Of a stretch of 64,000 nt of DNA, positions 58,135 through 64,000 are shown piece after piece. The position numbers were made by a program, and so were the translations under genes. The notes under the pieces were generated by a model. It was not told where the DNA came from and did not search any database. It saw only the letters and a list, made by a program, of their open reading frames with translations. The stretch spans positions 86,720 to 150,719 of the forward strand of contig NZ_QRNF01000003.1 of assembly GCF_003474435.1 (NCBI RefSeq), in the 5' to 3' direction. This DNA is from Ruminococcus sp. AF46-10NS (GTDB taxonomy: Bacteria > Bacillota > Clostridia > Lachnospirales > Lachnospiraceae). The stretch's first letter is position 1; every line of letters begins with the position of its first letter.

Positions 58135-58653
58135 TTAGCATTTTTCCGGGTCCGGATAATCCACGCCAAAAGTCTCAACAGTCATGGATTTGATCTTCTG
58201 CTCGTCAAGAGGACGGTCGCTGTAGTCAGTATCTGTCTCAGCGATAGCATTTACAACATCCATACCCTCAATGATCTGACCGAATGCAGCATAGCTTCCG
58301 TCAAGATGCGGAGCAGCCTTGTGCATGATAAAGAACTGGCTTCCGGCAGAGTTCGGATTCATGGCTCTTGCCATGGAGAGAACACCTGGTGTATGTTTCA
58401 GGTCGTTTTTGAAACGGTTCTGGGAGAATTCACCTTTGATGCTGTATCCCGGGCCACCCATACCGGTTCCGTCCGGGCATCCGCCCTGGATCATAAAGCC
58501 GTTGATGACACGGTGGAAGATCAGGCCGTCATAAAAGCCTTTTTTTACAAGGCTGATGAAGTTATTTACTGTGTTCGGGGCAACTTCCGGATATAATTCC
58601 GCTTTCATTACATCGCCATTATCCATTGTGATGGTAACGATAGGATTTGCCAT
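58135..58653 (-). CDS. Peptidyl-prolyl cis-trans isomerase (cyclophilin)
   Basis: 172 aa single cyclophilin domain: IVTITMDNGDVMKAELYP, FHRVINGFMIQGG with the active-site Arg/Phe/Met, SAGSQFFIMH, and AFGQIIEGMDVV. Start at 58653, 7-8 nt after AAAAGGAG. A longer upstream frame exists but has no family similarity. No signal peptide, so cytoplasmic. Confidence 0.94.
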   Translation of the reverse strand: MANPIVTITMDNGDVMKAELYPEVAPNTVNNFISLVKKGFYDGLIFHRVINGFMIQGGCPDGTGMGGPGYSIKGEFSQNRFKNDLKHTPGVLSMARAMNPNSAGSQFFIMHKAAPHLDGSYAAFGQIIEGMDVVNAIAETDTDYSDRPLDEQKIKSMTVETFGVDYPDPEKC

Positions 58654-58746
58654 AGTTTTCGCACTCCTTTTCAAAAAGTATTGTATTTCGCTGTTCGCTC
58701 TATTATAATATGCAAAGAATAATTGTGCAAGAAAAAGGTGAAAAAT

Positions 58747-59187
58747 ATGGTCATAGAAACACATGATCCGGAGGAGACATTCGAGGTCGGAAGAAAGATC
58801 GGAATGAATGCAAAACCGGGACAGATCTACACACTGACAGGCGATCTCGGAGTTGGAAAAACCGTGTTTACACAGGGAGTGGCAGCAGGTCTTGGAATCA
58901 CAGAACCTGTAAACAGCCCTACGTTTACTATTATCCAGGAATATGAAGATGGACGTCTGCCATTTTATCATTTTGATGTATATCGTATCGGGGATCTGGA
59001 AGAAATGGAAGAGATCGGATACGATGATTATTTTTTCGGGCAGGGAATCTGTCTGATCGAATGGGCGGAGCTCATTGAGGAGATCCTGCCGGAAAAAAGG
59101 ATTGAAGTTACCATTGAAAAAGATCTTGAGAAGGGCTTTGAATACAGAAAGATCACCATTGAGGAGAGAGGAGAAAAGACAGAATGA
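58747..59187 (+). CDS. tsaE: tRNA t6A ATPase TsaE
   Basis: 146 aa. I chose ATG at 58747 following AAAGGTG. P-loop LTGDLGVGKTVFTQG, then SPTFTIIQEY and HFDVYRIGD..EEIGYDDYF, LIEWAELI, all TsaE marks. First gene of a coupled cluster with tsaB (ATGA overlap), rimI, rnz and tsaD. It energises the TsaBD complex making the t6A37 modification on ANN-decoding tRNAs. Confidence 0.95.
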   Translation: MVIETHDPEETFEVGRKIGMNAKPGQIYTLTGDLGVGKTVFTQGVAAGLGITEPVNSPTFTIIQEYEDGRLPFYHFDVYRIGDLEEMEEIGYDDYFFGQGICLIEWAELIEEILPEKRIEVTIEKDLEKGFEYRKITIEERGEKTE

Positions 59188-59909
59188 GAGTTTTGGCACT
59201 GGACAGTTCCGGAATCGTGGCATCTGTAGCCGTTGTGGAGGATGATACACTGGTAGCGGAATATACAGTTAATTATAAGAAAACACATTCCCAGACTCTT
59301 CTTCCCATGCTGGATGAGATCGTGAAGATGACAGAGCTGGATCTGAAGACGATTGACGCTATTGCGGTAGCCAAGGGACCGGGCTCTTTTACCGGACTCC
59401 GTATTGGCTCTGCCACAGCCAAGGGACTTGGACTTGCCCTTGACAAACCACTGGTCGGGATTCCGACTGTGGAGGCACTGGCCTATAATCTCTATGATGT
59501 AAACGGACTGATCTGTCCGATCATGGATGCCAGAAGAAAGCAGGTTTATACAGGAATCTACCGTTACGAGGATCACAGGCTTATAACTGTAAAAGATCAG
59601 ATGGCAGTGGGAATCGAGGAACTTCTTTCCATGCTGAATGAGATGGGAGAAGCCGTAACATTCCTCGGAGACGGAGTCCCGGTATTTAAAGATATCATCG
59701 CAGATAAGCTTACTGTACCGTTTTCTTTTGCACCGGCCCATCTTTCCAGACAGAGAGCAGGTGCTGTAGGTGCACTTGGTGTCCTTTATTATAAAGAAGG
59801 TAGAACCGAGACAGCGGCTGAGCACAAACCGGATTATCTCCGTGTTTCACAGGCTGAGCGGGAGCGGGCCCAGAAAATGAAAAAAGGATCAGAAGGGGAA
59901 AACGCATGA
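59184..59909 (+). CDS. tsaB: tRNA t6A protein TsaB
   Basis: 241 aa ASKHA-fold protein: LALDSSGIVASVAVVEDD, KKTHSQTLLPMLDEI, VAKGPGSFTGLRIGSATAKG. Scaffold for TsaD. Overlaps both neighbours by 4 nt (ATGA). Confidence 0.95.
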   Translation: MRVLALDSSGIVASVAVVEDDTLVAEYTVNYKKTHSQTLLPMLDEIVKMTELDLKTIDAIAVAKGPGSFTGLRIGSATAKGLGLALDKPLVGIPTVEALAYNLYDVNGLICPIMDARRKQVYTGIYRYEDHRLITVKDQMAVGIEELLSMLNEMGEAVTFLGDGVPVFKDIIADKLTVPFSFAPAHLSRQRAGAVGALGVLYYKEGRTETAAEHKPDYLRVSQAERERAQKMKKGSEGENA

Positions 59910-60349
59910 TCTTAAGAGAAATGCTTGTGGATGACCTGGATCAGGTTATGGAGATCGAAGAGGAGCTTTTTTCAGTCCCCTGGACAAAAGAGGGATTTCT
60001 GACATTTCTTATGAAAGAGAATGGGATGTTTCTTGTTGTGGAGGAAAAGGGCCGGATCCTGGGATATTGCGGTCTTCTTACGGTGCTGGATGAGGGGGAT
60101 GTGACCAATGTGGCTGTCTGCAGAGACCGTCAGAGAGAGGGAATCGGAAATTTCCTTATGGAAAGCATGATCCGTCTGGCAGAAGAGCGTGGGATCACCA
60201 TGATCCATCTGGAGGTCCGGGCAGGAAATGAGACTGCGATCCGGCTGTATGAACGTCAGGGGTTTGTGCGGGATGGCCTGCGAAAAGGCTATTATACAGA
60301 GCCCACAGAGGACGCTGTCCTTATGACACGTACCGCAGTTTCTGAATAG
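59906..60349 (+). CDS. rimI: Ribosomal protein S18-alanine N-acetyltransferase RimI
   Basis: 147 aa GNAT. Acetyl-CoA loop DRQREGIGNFLMESMI (R/Q-x-x-G-x-G/A), LEVRAGNETAIRLYERQGF. Overlaps tsaB by 4 nt, the usual tsaB-rimI-tsaD arrangement. Confidence 0.93.
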   Translation: MILREMLVDDLDQVMEIEEELFSVPWTKEGFLTFLMKENGMFLVVEEKGRILGYCGLLTVLDEGDVTNVAVCRDRQREGIGNFLMESMIRLAEERGITMIHLEVRAGNETAIRLYERQGFVRDGLRKGYYTEPTEDAVLMTRTAVSE

Positions 60350-60426
60350 GCTTACCCGGGAGAGGTACTTGTCTGCATGGGATAAGTATGCTAAACTTTG
60401 CCACAGAACAGGAAAAGAGGAAAAAT

Positions 60427-61338
60427 ATGTTAGATGTTTGTTTACTTGGCTGCGGAGGAATGATGCCGCTGCCACGCAGATGGCTTACCGCACTGATGAC
60501 CCGTTATAACGGCAGCAGTCTGATGATCGATTGCGGGGAAGGCACCCAGGTGGCCATTAAAGAAAAGGGCTGGAGCTTCAAGCCTATTGATGTGATCTGT
60601 TTTACTCATTATCATGGGGATCATATCAGCGGACTTCCGGGACTCCTTTTGACGATGGGAAATGCAGACCGCACAGAACCGCTGACTCTGGTAGGCCCAA
60701 GAGGACTGGAACGTGTGGTAAGCGCACTTCGTGTGATCGCACCGGAGCTGCCCTTTGAAATTAAATTTATCGAGATCACGAAACCGGAGGAAGTTCTGGA
60801 ACTGAATGGTTACCGGATCACTGCATTTCGGGTGAACCATAATGTTACATGCTATGGATATACCCTTGAGATCCTGCGTCAGGGAAAATTTTCTCCTGAC
60901 AGTGCCAGAGAGCATGAGATCCCGTTGAAATTCTGGAATCCGCTGCAGAAGGGACAGACCGTTGAGGATGAAGGAAGGATCTACACACCGGATATGGTGC
61001 TTGGTCCGCCGAGAAAAGGGATCAAGCTTACCTATACCACAGATACCAGACCGACAGAGTCTATTTTACGTAATGCAAAAGACTCCGATCTTTTTATCTG
61101 TGAGGGAATGTACGGTGAAGATGACAAGATCGAAAAGGCAAAAGGCTACAAACACATGACGTTTCGTGAAGCGGCTACTCTTGCCCGTGATGCGGAAGTG
61201 GGGGAAATGTGGCTGACCCATTACAGCCCTTCTCTGGTACGTCCGGATGATTACATGGATACAGTACGTGAGATCTTTCCGAAGGCATGGCCGGGAAAAG
61301 ACGGGAAGAGTGTGGAACTGAATTTTGAAGAGGACTGA
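60427..61338 (+). CDS. rnz: Ribonuclease Z
   Basis: 303 aa. I chose ATG at 60427 (AAGAGG upstream). Metallo-beta-lactamase zinc motif [27 protein letters not shown], and late motifs YTTDTRP and [20 protein letters not shown]. It removes tRNA 3' trailers. Inserted between rimI and tsaD. Confidence 0.94.
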   Translation: MLDVCLLGCGGMMPLPRRWLTALMTRYNGSSLMIDCGEGTQVAIKEKGWSFKPIDVICFTHYHGDHISGLPGLLLTMGNADRTEPLTLVGPRGLERVVSALRVIAPELPFEIKFIEITKPEEVLELNGYRITAFRVNHNVTCYGYTLEILRQGKFSPDSAREHEIPLKFWNPLQKGQTVEDEGRIYTPDMVLGPPRKGIKLTYTTDTRPTESILRNAKDSDLFICEGMYGEDDKIEKAKGYKHMTFREAATLARDAEVGEMWLTHYSPSLVRPDDYMDTVREIFPKAWPGKDGKSVELNFEED

Positions 61339-61343
61339 AAAAA

Positions 61344-62363
61344 ATGAAAGATACATTAATTCTTGGTATTGAGAGCTCCTGTGATGAAACGGCAGCCTCC
61401 GTTGTAAAAAACGGAAGGACTGTCTTATCAAATGTGATTTCTTCACAGATCGAGATCCATAAACTGTATGGAGGTGTTGTACCGGAGATCGCCTCCAGAA
61501 ATCATATAGAAAGGATCAATCAGGTCATCCAGGAAGCACTGGACGAGGCAAACGTCACTCTGGATGATATTGATGCTATCGGTGTAACCTATGGACCGGG
61601 GCTTGTCGGTGCCCTTCTTGTAGGTGTGGCAGAAGCCAAGGCTATTGCCTATGCAAGAAACTTGCCGCTGGTAGGCGTGCATCATATAGAAGGCCATGTT
61701 TCTGCCAACTATATTGAGCATCCGGATCTGGAACCGCCGTTTCTCTGTGCCATTGTATCCGGTGGACACACCCATCTTGTTATTGTGAAGGATTACGGTC
61801 AGTTTGAGATCCTGGGCCGAACCAGAGACGATGCGGCAGGAGAGGCATTTGATAAGGTTGCACGTGCCATTGGGCTCGGATATCCAGGAGGTCCGAAGAT
61901 CGACAGGCTGGCAAAGGAAGGAAATCCGGATGCTATTGAGTTTCCACGTGCAAAAATCGGTGAAAATCCATATGATTTCAGCTTCAGCGGCGTGAAGTCC
62001 GCAGTTCTTAATTATTTAAACGGGGCAAAAATGAAAGGTGAGGAAGTAAACCGTGCAGATATCGCGGCATCCTTCCAGAAGGCGGTTGTTGATGTACTGG
62101 TAGAGCATACCATGCAGGCAGCAGCTGATTTTGGCATGAAAAAGGTTGCCATTGCAGGAGGTGTTGCTTCCAACGGAGCACTTCGCACTGCTATGGAAAA
62201 AGCATGTACAGAACGTGGATACAAATTTTACCGTCCGTCACCGATCTTCTGTACGGATAACGCAGCGATGATCGGAGTGGCAGCTTACTATGAATATATT
62301 AGGGGAACACGCCACAGCTGGGATCTGAATGCGGTTCCGAACCTGAAGCTTGGCGAAAGATAA
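61344..62363 (+). CDS. tsaD: tRNA N6-threonylcarbamoyladenosine transferase TsaD
   Basis: 339 aa. [16 protein letters not shown] start, metal-binding [19 protein letters not shown], and [13 protein letters not shown]. Transfers threonylcarbamoyl to A37. It begins 5 nt after rnz. Confidence 0.97.
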   Translation: MKDTLILGIESSCDETAASVVKNGRTVLSNVISSQIEIHKLYGGVVPEIASRNHIERINQVIQEALDEANVTLDDIDAIGVTYGPGLVGALLVGVAEAKAIAYARNLPLVGVHHIEGHVSANYIEHPDLEPPFLCAIVSGGHTHLVIVKDYGQFEILGRTRDDAAGEAFDKVARAIGLGYPGGPKIDRLAKEGNPDAIEFPRAKIGENPYDFSFSGVKSAVLNYLNGAKMKGEEVNRADIAASFQKAVVDVLVEHTMQAAADFGMKKVAIAGGVASNGALRTAMEKACTERGYKFYRPSPIFCTDNAAMIGVAAYYEYIRGTRHSWDLNAVPNLKLGER

Positions 62364-62384
62364 AAGAATCCGAGGTAATTGATC

Positions 62385-63089
62385 ATGGGAGAATGCAGAA
62401 ATACAGCTATTGTCCTGGCAGCAGGCCAGGGAAAGAGAATGCACAGTAAAATACAGAAGCAGTTTATGGAGCTTGACGGGATGCCGGTGCTCTGTTATTC
62501 TCTGCGCTGTTTTCAGGAAAGTCCGTTGATCAGGGATGTGATCCTGGTAACAGGGGAAGAGTATGTTTCCTGGTGCAGAGAAGAAATCGTGAAAAAATAT
62601 GGTTTTACAAAGGTTTCTGCTGTAGTATCCGGCGGAAAAGAACGGTACGATTCCGTTTATGAAGGACTTTGTGCGTGTAAAGACACAGAGTATGTACTGA
62701 TCCATGACGGTGCCAGACCGTTTATTGATCATGGGATCATTGAAAGAGGACTTATGGCAGCAGAACAGACAGGTGCCAGTGTTACAGGCATGCCTTCCAA
62801 GGATACAGTTAAGATCGCAGATGAGGATGGGAATGTCAGTGAAACTCCGGATCGCAGCAGTGTATGGATCGTCCAGACTCCGCAGATCTTTCAGTACTCG
62901 CTGATTTATGACGCATATACCAGTATTCGGCAGAAGGAAATGACCGGAATCACAGATGATGCCATGGTAGCAGAACATGAGACAGGGGTGAAAATCCGCT
63001 TTTCAGAAGGTTCTTATCGCAATATCAAGATCACAACGCCGGAAGATCTGGTGGTTGCGGAGGCATTTTTGAAGGAAAACAGAGAGTAA
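62385..63089 (+). CDS. ispD: 2-C-methyl-D-erythritol 4-phosphate cytidylyltransferase
   Basis: 234 aa. Start ATG 62385, 9 nt after GAGG. CTP-binding AIVLAAGQGKRMHSKIQKQF, LIHDGARPFID, MPSKDTVKIAD, QTPQIFQY, and ITTPEDLVVAE near the end. It makes CDP-ME in the MEP isoprenoid pathway. Last gene before the stable RNA genes. Confidence 0.95.
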   Translation: MGECRNTAIVLAAGQGKRMHSKIQKQFMELDGMPVLCYSLRCFQESPLIRDVILVTGEEYVSWCREEIVKKYGFTKVSAVVSGGKERYDSVYEGLCACKDTEYVLIHDGARPFIDHGIIERGLMAAEQTGASVTGMPSKDTVKIADEDGNVSETPDRSSVWIVQTPQIFQYSLIYDAYTSIRQKEMTGITDDAMVAEHETGVKIRFSEGSYRNIKITTPEDLVVAEAFLKENRE

Positions 63090-63189
63090 AATAGAGAGTA
63101 GAACAGGGTGAAAAACCTGGTAAATATGGACATATAGCAGAAATTGAAGCTATATGTCCAATTTTTTGAAAAAAATATCAAATTTGTTA

Positions 63190-63218
63190 TTGACAGGGGA
63201 GATATTTGATGATAAAAT
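63190..63218 (+). promoter_or_regulatory. Promoter of tRNA-Ser(UGA)
   Basis: TTGACA (63190-63195), 17 nt, TAAAAT (63213-63218). Confidence 0.8.
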
Positions 63219-63267
63219 ACAACATGCGCTGACAAAACAGCGTAAAAAATGTTGAAAAACATTATAT

Positions 63268-63353
63268 GGAGAGATATCGAAGTGGTCATAACGAGGCGGT
63301 CTTGAAAACCGTTTGTCCGCAAGGGCGCGTGGGTTCGAATCCCACTCTCTCCG
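63268..63353 (+). tRNA. tRNA-Ser (anticodon UGA)
   Basis: 86 nt. Acceptor GGAGAGA/TCTCTCC, anticodon loop CTTGAAA (TGA at 63303-63305), long variable arm TTGTCCGCAAGGGCGC typical of serine, T-loop GGTTCGAATCC. No CCA encoded. Confidence 0.96.
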
Positions 63354-63399
63354 CTTGCCAAATACAAAATAAAAACTTTTAAAAAAGTTAAAAAAGTAC

Positions 63400-63428
63400 T
63401 TGACAACATAAAACATACGAGATATAAT
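63400..63428 (+). promoter_or_regulatory. Promoter of tRNA-Ser(GGA)
   Basis: TTGACA (63400-63405), 17 nt, TATAAT (63423-63428), preceded by an A-rich UP-like tract AAAAAAGTTAAAAAAGTAC. Confidence 0.85.
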
Positions 63429-63490
63429 ATCACCTGTCGCTGAGAGCGACAGAGATAAATATCAGAACTACTTAGTAAGTAGGGCAATTT

Positions 63491-63579
63491 GGAGAAGTAC
63501 CCAAGCTGGCCGAAGGGGCTCCCCTGGAAAGGGAGTAGGTCGTTAACGCGGCGCGAGGGTTCAAATCCCTCCTTCTCCG
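63491..63579 (+). tRNA. tRNA-Ser (anticodon GGA)
   Basis: 89 nt. Acceptor GGAGAAG/CTTCTCC, anticodon loop CTGGAAA (GGA at 63526-63528), long variable arm, T-loop GGTTCAAATCC. No CCA encoded. Confidence 0.96.
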
Positions 63580-63896
63580 TTTTGATTTTTCTGAAGATTA
63601 AACACTTCAAAAAAATTAAAAAAAGTTCTTGACAAGCAGTTGAGAATAAGATAAAATAAACGAGCTGTCTGAGAGACAGACACAACAAACCTTGATAACT
63701 AAACAGTGAAACACATACGATTCTCGAAAATTTCTTTACATTTAAAGAACGGTTTAAACAAACCAAAAGCAGTAAAAACGAGAGATAGCCAAACGGTTGT
63801 CTTGAGTGAATGAATCAAACACTTCTTAAGCCTTTGGCTTAATCAGTGTGAACCGCAATTAAGTTGATGCGAGCATCACTGAATTGCTAACACATT
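63580..63896 (+). other. rRNA operon promoter and leader
   Basis: Promoter TTGACA (63629-63634), 17 nt, TAAAAT (63652-63657), with an A-rich tract before it like that of the preceding tRNA promoter. The leader of about 235 nt contains paired segments (TTAAGCC/GGCTTAA near 63826-63842; GCAATTAAGTTGATG/CATCACTGAATTGC near 63857-63889) that probably serve 16S processing. No gene. Confidence 0.75.

Positions 63897-64000
<104 letters not shown>

Noticed and set aside
63014..63766. 250-aa frame antisense to ispD end and the tRNA genes
   Set aside because: It crosses two tRNA genes and promoters and has no family similarity.

Overview
The window looks like a chromosome segment from a Lachnospiraceae Firmicute close to Blautia. 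The support is the first ~100 nt of a 16S rRNA gene at the right end (its V1 segment resembles Blautia obeum-type sequences as I remember them), Gram-positive signal peptides, AGGAGG ribosome sites, HprK, intrinsic terminators everywhere and meso-diaminopimelate dehydrogenase. I see no phage, insertion-sequence transposase or CRISPR array.

Layout. (1) 0.5-6.7 kb: a cobalamin-riboswitch operon with a secreted CbiK-type chelatase, a secreted two-repeat protein, and a FecCD/BtuCDF-type ABC importer whose ATPase carries an extra C-terminal domain. (2) 6.9-16.9 kb: a secreted DUF1002 protein, an rRNA methyltransferase, a three-gene cluster (membrane zinc-ribbon, DUF5685, J-protein), ddh, and two secreted NlpC/P60-type proteins. 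(3) 17-18.8 kb: a second cobalamin riboswitch in front of a small Cys-rich protein, then a PHP phosphoesterase with a coupled 49-aa ORF. (4) 19-34 kb: a complete glycyl-radical bacterial microcompartment (GRM5-like, fucose/rhamnose to 1,2-propanediol to propanol and propionate). It has the dehydratase and activase, an aldolase, CoA-aldehyde dehydrogenase, two alcohol dehydrogenases, PduL, PduS, four BMC-H, one BMC-T, one BMC-P, a DeoR regulator and a PduO-like protein. L-fucose isomerase and a divergent AraC regulator lie at 38-41 kb. (5) 35.8-38.5 kb: recQ, a structured apparently non-coding transcript, and a MITE-like palindrome. (6) 41.5-63 kb: housekeeping genes (aldo/keto reductase, sbcDC, DUF1846, ftsH, uvrC, hprK, a ROK glucokinase, a class A PBP, yigZ, a cyclophilin, tsaE-tsaB-rimI-rnz-tsaD, ispD). 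(7) 63.2-64 kb: two tRNA-Ser genes and the start of an rRNA operon.

How the parts fit. FucI makes L-fuculose, and the encapsulated class II aldolase cleaves fuculose-1-P to lactaldehyde and DHAP. Lactaldehyde is reduced to 1,2-propanediol, and the B12-independent glycyl-radical dehydratase makes propionaldehyde inside the shell. PduP/PduL then oxidise it to propionyl-phosphate while the alcohol dehydrogenases recycle NADH, with PduS/BMC-T probably moving electrons across the shell. No fuculokinase is present in the window.

Caution on sequence quality: eleven single-base deletions break nine genes, including ftsH, sbcC and sbcD. Restoring one base at each site gives full-length family members, so most are probably sequence errors. 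I annotate those genes at their full span and mark each break.
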